From NCBI RefSeq assembly GCF_020921035.1, contig NC_063158.1, positions 7,918,001 through 7,982,000 on the forward strand: a stretch of DNA of 64,000 nucleotides. The letters are read 5' to 3'. The stretch is from Rhodamnia argentea (lineage: Eukaryota; Streptophyta; Magnoliopsida; Myrtales; Myrtaceae). The position numbers and the translations under genes were made by a program. The notes under the pieces are model-generated. The model was not told the origin of the DNA. It did not search any database and saw only the letters and a program-made list of their open reading frames with translations. Below are positions 1 through 11,840 of the stretch, piece after piece; positions within the stretch are counted from its first letter, which is position 1; every line of letters begins with the position of its first letter.

Positions 1-480
1 GAAGTAAATGATACGATCAGTTGACGCATTTCCTCGATTCATGATAGTCAAATTGTACAAGAGAAATGCTGGACTGCCTCAAAGAGTTTGCCTACAATGC
101 ATCCATAACAGATTTGACGACAGTTCACTCAAAAGATTTGCATCCGAATGAAAATCATGCTCGGACATAATCAGATCTTATTTCTTAGGAACATACTCAC
201 TATGACTACAAAAGTTAGGCCAATATTGACGACTGTGATAGGAAGTAGAAATAGACAACAACAGACCTAAGGATGAATCACGAGTTACTAAAAGAGGTCC
301 TAATTCGCATCATCCAATAGAAAATCCCTAATCACAGCTAAATGTATGCCTGGTTTGCATAATACATCTGATTTGCTCCATTGATGCATCATGTCGAGGA
401 TTTTCAACTTACTCTTAACCAGAGCTCATCAAGCATCAAGCAACTGCTATTTACTAAACTTAATTCCTGCACTAAAATAA
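1..480. other. Left flank, no exon resolved
   Basis: AT-rich DNA with no long ORF. It probably holds intron sequence of the minus-strand gene whose first exon lies at 505-843. A minus-strand acceptor-like pyrimidine/CAG site is present near 460, but no convincing coding exon follows it. Confidence 0.3.
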
Positions 481-504
481 TCGGAACCGCAGAAAGGAAA
501 TAAC

Positions 505-843
505 CTTGGAGCGCTTGTGGAGGTGGGAGTGAGAGGCTTCGACTTCCTTGGAGATCCCGGAATGCGAGCGATTGAGGCGGCGCTTGAGATCGTCGAGCTG
601 AGAGGAAGCAAAGTCCTTGAGATCGCCGATCGAGGTCAGGCTCTTGCTCGCCGGAGACGGAGTCGGGCCGGAGGCGTTGTCGCCGTTGATTCTGCTGTGG
701 TGGCGGCCTCTGGTTTTGGACTTCCGCAACGATCCGGTGGCGATGATGTTGAAGATGGATTGCAGAGAGTCGCGAGGTAGCGGCAGCAAAGGCATCGGTG
801 ACGGCGACGCTTTCTGCTTGCGGGACGATGATCGCTTCCTCAT
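505..843 (-). CDS. First exon of an unrecognised basic protein (partial gene)
   Basis: The exon starts at the ATG at 843 and is open for 113 codons, to a splice donor read on the minus strand as CTCCAAG|GTTATT with the last exon base at 505. The N-terminus is Arg/Lys/Ser-rich (MRKRSSSRKQKASPSP), followed by a short segment PRDSLQSIFNIIATGSL, a low-complexity Ser/Pro/Lys part, and a helical charged stretch (DLKDFASSQLDDLKRRLNRS then EVEASHSHLHKRSK). GC content is far above the flanks, which fits a plant first exon. The rest of the protein would lie to the left, beyond base 1 or in short exons I could not define in 1-480. I do not recognise the family. The helical end suggests a coiled-coil protein. 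The reading frame continues past the donor to a stop near 472, but the donor looks real. Confidence 0.55.
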
Positions 844-929
844 CGCGACTGATCGACGGATCGCCGTCTCTCTCTGTCCCGTCCCACCGAGGAGTGGGGC
901 TGTTTACTGGCGGGCTTTTCAAAAACATC

Positions 930-2850
930 GAGAAAGATGTTTTATACTCGGATTTATAATTCCATCTTTATTTCGGTTTGAAATCCGGAGTTTACAGTTG
1001 CACTCGTATAGAAATATTTATAGTTTCATTATAATTTCCATTGGTCATTCATAGTCTACACACGTATGATCACATTTTTTTCTTTTCTTTTTCCAATTAT
1101 TATTTAATGACTCGAGTAAATATACGCCTTGGCCTTTTATTCTCAATAATCTTGAGTAAATATACGCCTTTTTCGATTATTAATTCATGCCCTTTTCCCA
1201 AATGACTTTACTAATATAACAGTTTTTTGGTGATTTTGAGAATAGCAACATGTTACGGGTCACAAATTCTTAAAAAAATGGACCCCACAATATTTATTAA
1301 TTATTTTTTATTTAATTTTTGAGGCTCACAAATTCTGTTAATTTCAGTAGATAAAAAATTGTCAGAAAATTGTCAGCATATTTCTTTCTCAAATTGTGGC
1401 AATAAATAAAAAAATATACTCATTCTAGCATTTCTAATGGCTATGAAAAGTCAAATAATGATATCACTATTGTTCTAAATTTCTCAACTTTTACCTTTTT
1501 AAATCTCTATTTGAATCCTCAACATAGGCTCCATTAATTACTTTTATCTTTTTAAACAATATTTTAATGATAGACTTCATATATTTTTTCATTTTTTTAA
1601 CCATTGTTTCAACTTTTTTTTTCCTTGAGTGAATATAAGTGACCGTGACAGAAAGCTTTGAAGGATCCGAATTCATTGATCGAACAAGAATAACAAAAAA
1701 GCAACAAATTACTGAATTTAATCCAAGTTAAGTATGCAAGTGTGCGTTATTCATAACCAAAAAATGGGCTCTACTTAACATGAGATTAGCGATACTGGAC
1801 CCTAGCTCGACTTGATATCGAAACCTTTATGTTGTCCCAATTCTTAACCACCTCTTCTCGTGATTGTAAATATTATGCACATGGCACATTACTTAAACCT
1901 CGCCTCATGTAAGGCGATCTGCTATGATGCAAGAGAAGATGTAGAGGCAATTATGTCGATAAGTTAACAAGAACACATGAAGAGGGAGTGCGGGAATTTG
2001 AACTGGCGACCGATTTGCCTTGACTCCAAAATTCTAAATCATTAGGAAACCAGCTAAGTAATATATACGAGGTATATGTGCATATGAATGTTTATTACTC
2101 AACACCAATCAAGCCTCTTTGAAGAGTTCCAATCAACAATTAAAGTTTGAATATGGAACTTTTTTTTTTTACATGAACCTAAATATATGATTAGTTTAGC
2201 ATGAGTATTTCATGATAATTTGACTCTCATCATATGAAAAAAAAAAAAACTCCATATCTATGCTAAATTAAGTAAAGCACTTATTAAGAGCAGACAAAAG
2301 GTAAATTTCATTCATCATTCGAAATTACGATTACTCAATTTAAAGTTTAAAATATCAGCATTAGCACAAAATTGTGTTGTAAGCATTTTTTATTCAAGCA
2401 AACATGGAGCATATTTCCTTTGCTTTTTGTCCATCTTGAAAAAGAAAGATTTGGGGCCGCATCGGGCGATGGGTTGAATTGAAGGGACTATAGTAGCGTG
2501 CGGCACTGCACGCGACCGTCCAGCGCGTAGCGTACATACACGGATACACCATCGCTTCATCTTCAGCACCTATCATTGCCTGTGGCAGCGCCAAAGTTGC
2601 TTGAAAGTAACTCCAAAATCCAACCAAACGAAGGAAAGTCTCGTCGATGGTGGGAAGACGGAGCATTCAAAAACGACGCACCGTCTAGACCGCCCAATCC
2701 CTCTCCATCGCGCATTCCCATCGTCATTAACTCCTTCGACTGCAGAAACCAATGACACGCGACCCATCCGCTTTATATACAACGCAACCAGGACCACGCT
2801 CGTCGTCTCCTCTCGCATGCATTCATTCCGCTTCAGAAAAGCCTAAACGA
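930..2850. other. Intergenic region between divergent genes
   Basis: AT-rich spacer with no supported gene. It holds a possible tRNA-like SINE remnant near 1980-2065 (listed separately), several poly-A/poly-T runs (2161-2170, 2237-2249), and from about 2450 a rise in GC content that leads into the leader of the small gene at 2901. Short ORFs here overlap on both strands and have no recognisable content. Confidence 0.4.
1980..2065 (-). repeat. Possible tRNA-derived SINE remnant
   Basis: Read on the minus strand, an A-box-like stretch (TTAGCTGGTTTCCTAATG) is followed about 45 bases later by a B-box-like stretch (CCAGTTCAAATTCCCGC). This is the spacing of an RNA polymerase III internal promoter. 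No cloverleaf can be drawn and both ends are undefined, so it is not called as a tRNA. Confidence 0.25.
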
Positions 2851-2855
2851 AACGC

Positions 2856-2887
2856 AGAGAGAGAGAGAGAGACAGAGAGAGACAGAG
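2856..2887 (+). repeat. GA-rich microsatellite in the 5' leader
   Basis: Purine (GA)n tract with two interrupting CAs, ending 13 bases before the ATG at 2901. GA/CT tracts in 5' leaders recur in this window: before MOB1, and near 36464 and 36762. Confidence 0.85.
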
Positions 2888-2900
2888 CACTCTGACGACG

Positions 2901-3276
2901 ATGGAGAGGGTGGTTCAGGCGCTCGTGGAAGGCGTCGTTAGTACGATGAGGAAGGTGGTCTCGGGTATGACGACGTTCTGCCGGAGCGAGAGCGTTCTTT
3001 CCTTGGCGGAGGAAATCGCCAAACGGCTGGTCGTCCTTGGACGTGAGGTTCTTCTCTTCGGAGCTTTGAAACGTTTCCTTGGTATGCCTTTTTTGCCTTG
3101 TTTTTTTCTTCTTTCTCCCCTTGCTGTTTTTAGGGTTTATTCATCATGCATGGCATTTTCGCAACCCACTGATTTTTCATGCGTTTGTTTTTGGTAGGTG
3201 GAAGTGAAGCGATAGCTTCCGTCGCCATTATTGTTCTTGAGATTATCTTCAGCTTAAGACCCTGGAAAAAGGACTA
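2901..3276 (+). CDS. Small two-exon protein of unknown function
   Basis: Exon 1 is 2901-3081 and ends CCTTG|GTATGC. The intron is 3082-3197 and ends TTGGTAG. Exon 2 is 3198-3276. Splicing keeps frame and replaces the read-through tail with GSEAIASVAIIVLEII, ending RPWKKD and a TAA. The product is 86 residues. It starts MERVVQALVEGVVSTMRK, has an amphipathic middle (EEIAKRLVVLGREVLLFGAL), and a C-terminal hydrophobic segment followed by a basic tail, so membrane association is possible. A GA-rich leader sits directly upstream. The family is not recognised. The intron has a T-rich 3' part and consensus borders, which argues for a real gene despite the small size. Confidence 0.65.
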
Positions 3277-5117
3277 AGGGGAAGAGATGATGGTACTGCT
3301 TGACGGGAGGGAACTGCTAAATTTTCTTTTTCTTTTTAACTTTTTTTTTTGGGGTGACTTTGTTTCAGGCTTTATTGTTTTTATCCCGTGGGGTTCGTAC
3401 TGAATGTTTTTGTTATATTGTCTTTACCAATGTAAGATAGCTTTGCCCTACTTAATGACATGTTCACCATCGAAACATAGAAAGATCGAACCAAAAAAAA
3501 ACAAAAGAAGGGAAGAAGTTAAAGCCCATCCTAGGAAGGAGTGGATGATTTATTTGCATCTCTAATTATTCAAAAGGTATAACCAAACGCATCTATTTCA
3601 TTCTCGAAACCCATCTAAACAAATCAAATGTGTGATATGATTTCCCACCGCACTCTTCAAACTAGATTCGGAAGCCTGATCTATCGTGGATCATCTATGA
3701 CTTCAAACGAGCTTTCATCGACTTTAATTAGAACAAGATCATTGATACGAATTCAAACTCGATAGTTTCGTAACTCATTCAAGTGGCGCCCTCATTTTTA
3801 GGAATAACGTTCAAATCAAATTTTCATTTCACGCAAAATTCACGTCCCACTAACGCTTTTTAATTTTCCTTTTATCAGCAAATGACCAAACGGAGGTACC
3901 TGATTATTAGGCGGGACTCGATATGAACCGATACATCACTTGATCATCTCTATGCCCTTGTGCTGTGGGCCCATGTACGTGGATAAGGTCTGGGCCCAAC
4001 CACGATAAAGCCCAGGCCCATGTAGGATTAATTCGAATATGACATTAATTGCGGAAAATCATATTTTATACGATCATGGAATATTTTATCCATTTCCTGT
4101 GAGCAGTGGCCATTCCAGACTTTCAACTCCGTTCCTTCGCGTGCATCGGGCGGCAGTACTTCACTGAAGCGCTTCCAAGAAGACACGCCCTCGACGGTAA
4201 TCGCGATGTGTTTACGGATTAATGTTCTGTAATGTGGCGCTCAGTAAGTAAGTCTCTGATTCCGGTTCACGTCTATCTTTTAAGCGCATCATGTTCGTGT
4301 CGTCCACATTTGATTCTTTCTCGTTCGACTTCGCTTCCCTGATGCTTGAATTCGAATCAATGGTGCTTCGGGCGCGGTTCAGTTTCGCCATGGATGGCCT
4401 TTTGTGGGTTCCTGTCGATGAATAATAAGGATTCAGTTGGTTTCTCAGCTGCATGTTTGAACTGATTGGTAATATCTTAGCGCATTTTGCATCGAGAGGG
4501 GTGGTGAAAGGGTGAGGACGATGATGATTCTAAAATCTGGGAGGAGGATCGACGTTCAGTTCAAGGATGGTGGGTTCCATTGTCATAGGGAGTTTTTGTG
4601 AATGAAAGAGCTTGTCCGGCCTCATAACTTGTTGGTTATCACAGAATCTGTCTTAAGCATTTTTGCCGTTCATTAGTTTCGAAGGGTTCTTTTTGAATCC
4701 AGTCCTACTAGAAGTTCTTTCTTTTAAAAGCATTGAGCGGGACATCTTTCTTTGTGGAAAAGTTCGGTTGAGGACATAGTTCAGCATTTGCGAGCTGAAG
4801 ATAGGTGCTTTTGGACTTTGGAGCATATTTACAATGTCTGCAAAAACTGCCTCAGTCTTGCTCGTCAAGTTTGCTTAGTATAAGAGAAATACAGGAGTCC
4901 AATTGCAGTTCGGCGAATATTTTTTATCGACCTTTCTTATCCTTTGTGCTTAGCATCCAGTGGAAAGAAAGACCCTATGGAAATATGAGACCTGACATTT
5001 GCTGTCTCAATATGTAACACAAAGTTGTTCAACCTGTCAAGCAATTGCCATCTCACCTTAATGCTGTTTTGGTAGCGAGTTCTCACGAAAGTAAATCATT
5101 TTTACTCGCAGGTAGGA
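3277..5117. other. Spacer and probable 5' UTR of the AS8-like gene
   Basis: No supported coding region before 5118. The acceptor CTCGCAG at 5105-5111 lies directly before the coding exon at 5118, so the downstream gene very likely has a 5' UTR exon and a leader intron somewhere in about 4080-5111. I could not fix the donor. The ORFs in this stretch have no recognisable content. Confidence 0.4.
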
Positions 5118-6175
5118 ATGATCATTAAAGGGTTGTTGAGAAGATATGAAAGATGGAACCCTGTGCATCCAACTTTTGGAGCCTTTTCGGGCATGGGATT
5201 TGGTTTAGGATGTGGTGTTGGATGGGGTCCTGGTTTTGGCCCTGAGGTGATTGGCTATGTCGGAGCTGGCTGTGGTGTTGGGTTTAGCGTGGGCTTCACT
5301 GTGGCTGGCTTTGGCATCGGTCTTCCTGCCAATTACCTCTTTGAAGTTCCGCACAATGGTACAGTTTTTTCAAATTGGAAATGCTATCGTGCGCATTGGT
5401 TAACCTCTAATATTCGGGTTATGTGACTAAAGTGGTGGCTGTGGCGTGAATGTTAAATGTTGAAGCGTTTCGCTTGTCTTGAACTTCTGATTTTTAATGC
5501 TTAATTCAGTGTCAAGGAAATGTCCAGAAAATGGTGGTTTTCTCACTTCGGTATCTGATACTTTGTTATTGCTCCATTTGTACAGTAGTTACGGCAGTTA
5601 GAAGTACTGCTTCAGAGTTCGGCCAATTTGGTGGTCTCATTTCAAGGAAAAGCATTGCCGGGGGTGGCTGGAATATTGCACCACACATCTCGGTCTTCCA
5701 TACAGAAGCTGACAGAAAGCTGTCTAGCTTTAGGAGAAAACATTTTCTTCAACCAACATCCAACTTGTTTGACCTGAATTTTCCGTTACAATCTGGGGAT
5801 GTCTGGAAATGTCTCGGAGCATTTGGCAGTCGACTCGTTCATCCTCGTAAGGGTATGTATAAAAGATGGCATTCTTGTAGCTTATCAAGATCGAGGCGTG
5901 TGCTCCTTAACTACTTCAATATCTCGCAGTGTCGCACCTTGGCAAATTATTTGTCAACTATCTGCCGTTCTATTGCTTTCCTTGGCTTGCAGTTCTATAT
6001 TTCTCATTCATTTCCTACTTTTCCTATGGCAAGTCTAACTGTGGCAAGTTGTACACAAGAAGTGCTTTTGGTTAAATCATCGATCGCACTCATAAACAGC
6101 AGTTTCCTAGCTGTTTTGTTGAATTGAACTGCATTCGGGTATGAATGTGCAGCTGATGTCGGAAAACAGGGTTGA
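5118..6175 (+). CDS. Cadmium-induced AS8-like glycine-rich membrane protein
   Basis: Exons are 5118-5358 (ends CACAATG|GTACAG), 5598-5852 (after ACGGCAG, ends CGTAAGG|GTATGT) and a short last exon 6153-6175 (after ATGTGCAG) that codes ADVGKQG and a TGA. Phases match at both joins and give 172 residues. The N-terminus MIIKGLLRRYERWNPVHPT and the glycine-rich hydrophobic block that follows (GFGLGCGVGWGPGFGPEVIG, then GAGCGVGFSVGFTVAGFGIG) are what I remember of plant proteins annotated cadmium-induced protein AS8. The Gly-rich block looks like one or two membrane segments. The C-terminal part (ISRKSIAGGGWNIAPH ... LSSFRRKHF ... HPRK) is hydrophilic. The function of the family is not established. 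The first two exons are firm; the tiny last exon is inferred from phase and splice signals. Confidence 0.75.
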
Positions 6176-6311
6176 CAGTTCACCAGTCGACAAAAAGGAA
6201 TTTGATCTAACTGGCTGCCTTGCATTACGGGAGGCGGGTGGATACGTAAGCAAAATGTAAAGAAACTGATTCCAATGCAAGGAATAACTGCTTGGGTTTT
6301 TGACATTACGA

Positions 6312-6401
6312 GACTTGCTAAGTGTTAACTAAAACTACTATGCTGTGGACAGATCTGACTTGCTAAGTGTTAACTACAACTACTATGCTGTGGACAGATC
6401 T
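6312..6401. repeat. Tandem duplication, 2 x 45 bp
   Basis: Two adjacent 45-base units (6312-6356 and 6357-6401), each starting GACTTGCTAAGTGTTAACTA and ending GGACAGATCT, with one mismatch by eye. They lie just 3' of the AS8-like stop codon, probably in its 3' UTR or directly downstream. Confidence 0.9.
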
Positions 6402-6970
6402 AACATTAAACAACTTGACCTTTATCATCCTTTTCACAATTTTTGAGGTGGTTAGAAGATTACATAGTGATTCGTGTATGTCACCTGCAGGTTCGAAGGA
6501 TTGATATCCTAGAGATCTCCCAGCAGAAAATCATACATACCGTGGAAATGGTTAGCATCTAAAGTGCAAGTGACTTCTCTCATTTTGCGTTACAGATTAA
6601 TGGATCAACTTCTTTTCCCTTTTTATCAGATGGTCCAAACAACGATCTACTTTTGCCACCTTGTTTTCGAATTTCTTAGAAAATCAGTATTATTTGATTG
6701 GTATAGTCAAAACAAGTATGAGACAGGCTAAATCGAGTAGCACCCGTTTTCCTTTAAGGATCTAATTGTTCCTGTTGCAGCATAAGTTATTTCAATGGCT
6801 GAGATGCATAAACATAATCCTGGTTGATGATGGATGGGAAAAAAAGAGATTAATTATCGTCTTCTACTCTATTGTAGGCTCACGGTCACAGACAATTCAT
6901 TTTAGTATACTCTGAAGTACATGTTAGTGGGTGACAACTGAAGCGAAGAGCAGCAGCAAGATTGTATGTG

Positions 6971-7863
6971 TTAGCTAGTGGAATTGCAGAAAATTTGGAA
7001 GGCAAAGCTTTGGTCGAGCTTTCTAGTATGCACATCCTTGAGATTAAATGGATCGATGGGAGACAAGAAACGGTAGAAGAGGAACGGCGATACTAATTGG
7101 TAGTCGTCGATAAATTTGAAAGGATGAGACACCTTGACCTTTGTTGCAGGTGCTATATTAAAGCCATTTATCCAAACCACCTCTTTTGAGGCAGGATAGT
7201 AGCTCCATGAAGTAAAGCCAGCCTTATTGAGTAATGAACTTTGTGAATCTCTCTCTGCCAATTGAACTCGGTAAGGATTGGGTGAAATCAAAGTATTTAG
7301 GTTGATTCCACAATTTTTCTTGTTGTCGGCTTCTTCTTGGAAGGGTTATTAACTCTAAACAAGTTGCCATCGACTAAGACATGAAGATCGATAATGAGAT
7401 TGAGCTGAGAATAGTCCGTGTAGCCAGCCTGCATTGTGAAACTGTGATATACCGCATGGAAGACGGTAAGCAATTGTTGATTGAGGGTGGCATGTCGGGA
7501 AAAACACCTTGGATCTAAATACCTGAATTGTTGAGGATTGATTTTCATGCGAATCATTGAACCGTTTCCACATAATTCTTGAGGATTAGGATGATTCTTC
7601 ATACGTTCAGCTTCCCCCCTCCTCCGTCGCCTCCGTCGCCTAGAGCCTTGAATTGCGCGACCGAGGCGACATCTTCCTACTCCCTCGAATTGAGCAAAAC
7701 CAATGGGAGTAGATTTCCAAACTCCCAACACTAGAGAGTGCGCCGTTATTGCACGGATATTAAGATTCGAAATCCATCTATGCCCTTGTGAAGGCAGTCG
7801 CATTCGACCATCCAGCTCTAATAATCCGACCAATTCGAAAGATGTGTTAGTGGACATAGTCAA
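6971..7863 (-). pseudogene. Unrecognised coding-like stretch, two open frames
   Basis: On the minus strand an open frame of 188 codons (7863 to 7297) is followed, in another frame, by one of 106 codons (7291 to 6971). The first starts MTMSTNTSFELVGLLELDG and holds an Arg run ([14 protein letters not shown], from CTC/CCG-rich DNA at 7617-7645) and a hydrophobic part (YSQLNLIIDLHVLVDG). The second holds WSYYPASKEVVWINGFN. The frame stays open upstream of 7863 for about 14 codons (SPAGSKSLLRVVFENL) to a stop. I cannot match either part to a family. It may be a decayed gene, a two-exon gene with an intron near 7290-7300, or chance open DNA. Confidence 0.25.
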
Positions 7864-8002
7864 ATTCTCAAAGACAACTCGAAGTAGCGACTTAGAACCA
7901 GCAGGAGACTACCAAACAGCTAACTTCTCGAAAAGCCTAAGTGACCTTCCCATCATGAATAGTGATATCTGTACGCAAAATGTCCACGATATCGTGATTT
8001 AA

Positions 8003-8839
8003 CTCTCCATCCATAAACCACAAATGGCGCAAAATTGCACATTCGAAATACCATTCATTTATCAATACGTTTGTCAATACGTTACCCATCAGCATAGAAC
8101 AAAGTCGCCTGTGGCACAAAATCTCCGTTCTCACACAAGGTCTAGACAACTTCTCATGTTTTCATTACTGGAAGTTCTAAAACATTTCCAGACACATACA
8201 CGCAGCATGCATGCAGGTTTATTATCCTTCTATGAGCAAAGGACATTAACGCCGGATTTCCCAAGTGCACAAACTAACAGAGAAAGTCCTCATAACCCCA
8301 TACCTTTTGCTATTATAAGGTCCAGGCGGAATGGTGCTTCGTACGACGCCATTACGGTCATTAGACAAAGAAACCAAATATGTCAAGATAAGCTACATGT
8401 TCATTCATAATACAACAGCACCATCAAAGTGCAACATCGTTAATATCAAAGATTCCCAAATTTATCAGCTCTTGTTGTACTGGAAGTATGAAATCTCCAG
8501 TCTGCGCAAGACACATGGTTTATTCCAGGGACGCTACTTGAGCGCGAAATTAACTTCTAAAAGATCGGTACAACATTGTTGATGAGACATCATTGTCAGA
8601 GCTGAACAACATTAAAATACACATCTTATCTGAACCAAGCAGGAGTTGCTGAGATACCATTCCAACATTTTGAGGGCGGCACATAGTTGCAGAAAAAGGA
8701 TCTGGACAGAATGTGAATTCGGTTATAATTATTCTTCTCTACCTTGAACTGCTCATCGAATAGTTAAGAAAAAGTAGATGAAGAGATGGCCAGAAAAAGA
8801 TATTAAGTAACAAATGAAAGTGGACTTACAAATAGGCAA
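8003..8839. other. Spacer downstream of the GRF gene
   Basis: No supported gene. It probably includes the 3' UTR of the minus-strand growth-regulating factor whose stop codon is at 8840-8842. Confidence 0.4.
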
Positions 8840-11800
8840 TTATGCATCCCTTCTCGACAAATCTGAGAGATTGCTGCCTGAGTACCCTGATGGATGCGAC
8901 TGAGCAGAGGAGAAAGAAACCATGTCAGACCTTTGACCATCAAAGAAGAACCTCCTCTCTCTGGTCTCTGACCAGTCATCAAAGAAGAGCTGAACCGGTT
9001 GCTGCTCTTGCTTCACTGGACCAGGTGAGCTGAAATCCATGCCAAAGAAATGATGTTGTTTCTGTTGCTTTGATGTCGCATCAGAAGGCAAGCGGCCGAA
9101 TTCTTGCAGAGGAGAGCTGTTCCCTGTTTCTGATAAGAGGTCGGCAGGTGCTTGAGATGCTGCATGATGGGTGTCTAAAAGAGAGTTCATCTTTATAGTC
9201 CCAGGCGCTCCCATCATGGATTTGCGTGCATCTCCTCCAGGCTTGAGTTCACTTTCAATGTGAAAAAAAAAGTACATGATTAGTGGCTTTTAGAAGCAAC
9301 AGATTGGCATAGAAAGATTAACTGACATTTGAAGGGGCTCGCTATGTGTTCTGTACGCATAGACTTAAAGAAATACATGCAAAGAAATGAACAGAAGAGC
9401 AATAGTGACTGCATCCGTGACAAAAACAGAATAATGATCAGGGGAAATAATGAAGAACAATGAAACACGAAAGAAATTTACACCTAAAATAGGAAGAAAT
9501 AACGAAGAGATCTCATCTAAAATTTGGTCCTTGTCACTTTCTAAGGTGGTAGATAGAAGAACCGCTCAATATTGATCCACAATTATATGCAGAAAAAAGG
9601 CACACGATAATCTCTGTGGATTGTGTCATGTTTGTGCCACAGACAGCAGGCTCCACAATCGTGTTATGTTTGAATGTCATATCACTTGATTGGTCTTGTA
9701 TTCCAATCATGGTAATCATGTAGCCATAAATGTTAATTACTACAAGAGATTTTCTTAGATATATTAACGCAAACAAATGGAAGTACATCTTCACCAAAAA
9801 AAAAAAAAAACAAATGGAAGTACAATAACCCACCAAACCACCTCCATTCTTTGGAGGCTTTGATAGAGAGAAGGCTATCATCAGGAGGTGCTATTCTTAA
9901 AACAGTAAAGTAGAACCATACTCTTGTTTCATAGCCATTTATTATCTAGATATGGTACTTGGCTAAATATTTGGTATCCATTTTGTAACAATGATTTTCT
10001 TTTTTTAACTTATTCAAAAGATAATCCATTTCAGATCCGCTGGGTAATGGCATGCTTCGTGGAAAGAAACATAGTAACTCCACTCCTGATACACCCTGAT
10101 TTAGGATAAGCAAGGAGTGAACTGCTGCCGTAATTCCACTTTCTTTGATCTACTAAGAAGAATGCCAAGTTTAACTATTAGTTATCAAGGGATCTAAAAG
10201 TTGAGAATCCGAGCACCTGAATGAAGCGATGTTCCCCCTAGCAAACCGGAACCCCAAATAGGAATGCCGTGTAGAAAAATTACATGGAATTGCCATGACA
10301 TTCAAGTCCATGCTTAACTATACAGAGAAAGCTTCCAAAGACATTTACACAAATCATTCGTCCTGAGACCAGATTATCCCTCCTGCTCTCAATAAAACCC
10401 GAGGAAGCTCAAAAGAGCTCAAAAGGTCACCCTAAATTACTTTGTTTTGAACATGGAACAGCGTACCTGTACTTGTTCAAATTCCCATATGGTGAAGTCT
10501 CCACCTGCAACTGCGAGAGGCCACTTCCAAAGCACAAGTTCACAGGATTACAAAGGGACTGTGAAGGCAGATTCTGGAAGCTTCTGCCACCACTAGAGCT
10601 CCCGGTAGCAACGTCTAATGTGGCGGTTGACAGAGTCTGAGAGACAGTTTGTGATTCCACAGGCTTTCTTGAACGGTAGCGGCCACGGTTCATGTGCCGC
10701 TCACAGTACTTAGAGTCAGGGTGTGCATCTTTAGAGCACCTCCACTTCTTACCATCTGTCCTTCGACATCTACCTGGTTCAGGGTCTATTTTCTTCCCAT
10801 AGAAGGAGTAATAACCAACTGCAACATCGACAATTGTAAATAGCATGGCAATCGACCAGAAAAACAGTCCCAGAAAAGAGTGAGCAGGTCATTCAAGCAA
10901 AGTCACGTGATGGTGCGAGCTGGAAATGACTGCCTTCACAGTTACTGTCTTCTAAACTCTGATTACTTCACTATATGCCCCAAGGTAAAATATATATACA
11001 CCATCTAACTATTAATCACACATCCAGCATGATGGACGTAACAGGAAAATCTTGTTAATAATTTAGGCGAGATAGGGAAAAACTGAAAAGGAAAGTTCTG
11101 ACCCCCAAAAGGGGCAATCCCCTACACAAAGTTGTCGTCAAAACTTAACTTCAAGAGTTGATGGGCTTTTGCTATAAAGCTTAGAACTTTGCGTGTTATA
11201 CCATCTGCCACAACAGTCATATTAACTCATAAACCAATTGAAAGACGTGAAGCTGATTACCGAAAAAGCAAAGTCATGTAAGGAAAACACATCAGATATG
11301 AGTTCCTCCTTGCAAATACAAAGGATGAAAACCCATTTGGAATTAAATCCCGAAGCATGATGGAAACTGGAAAGAAATTCTTCCGGTAATTTGTTGCCGG
11401 ATGATCGTGTACCCAACTAAAGCACGAAAATCAGCATCAAAATTTGCGTTTCACATTCCCACCATCATTTTGGATATATATGAGCAAACATCAGAACTCA
11501 CGTATAAAGGTTTAAACATACTCAGCCAACATACCACATAAACAGACTAGAAAAACAAAAATGTCCAAAAAAAATGTCAAGGAAAGGTTAAAATTAGCTT
11601 ACAGCTGGGGTAATGAAGTAACCTAGCAGACATGGACTCCAAGCTTCGGTGGATGGGGGCGAGAAGATCAGGAGGCACAGTACGTCCCGCCTTCAGGTAC
11701 TTGAAGATGAGGGCTTGGTGCTCCAGCTCCTGCCACTGGGCCGCCGTGAACGGCGGCCATCCCCCTCCTCCTCCTCCTCCTCCTACTCCGCCGCCGCCTC

Positions 11801-11840
11801 CGCCGACAGACGCGTCGCCGCTCATGTCACCACCGTTCAA
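8840..11840 (-). CDS. Growth-regulating factor (GRF) transcription factor, QLQ and WRC domains
   Basis: Exon 1 is 11840-11603 (donor CCCAGCT|GTAAGC), exon 2 is 10818-10467 (acceptor GATGTTGCAG, donor AAGTACAG|GTACGC) and exon 3 is 9251-8840. The phases fit and give about 333 residues. The start [15 protein letters not shown] leads into a glycine run and then the QLQ domain ([20 protein letters not shown] ... PPDLL), which in this family binds the GIF co-activators. Exon 2 holds the WRC DNA-binding domain ([20 protein letters not shown], then [20 protein letters not shown]) with its C3H zinc ligands and basic signal. The C-terminal part is Ser/Gln-rich, typical of the activation region. Exon 2 carries a miR396 site. 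GRFs promote cell proliferation in leaf and meristem. A further small exon in the 1.2-kb second intron cannot be excluded. Confidence 0.92.
10655..10675 (-). promoter_or_regulatory. miR396 target site in GRF exon 2
   Basis: On the minus strand the sequence is CGTTCAAGAAAGCCTGTGGA plus A, directly after the WRC domain and coding RSRKPVE. It pairs with plant miR396 with the single-base bulge that is usual for GRF targets. This is established regulation for the family; here the site looks intact. Confidence 0.9.

Noticed and set aside
404-928. A 174-codon minus-strand ORF overlapping the first gene
   Set aside because: It overlaps the better-supported exon at 505-843 in another frame and shows no domain.
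5531-6127. A 198-codon ORF as a complete separate gene
   Set aside because: Its useful part is exon 2 of the AS8-like gene. Text before the acceptor at 5597 and after the donor at 5853 reads like intron.
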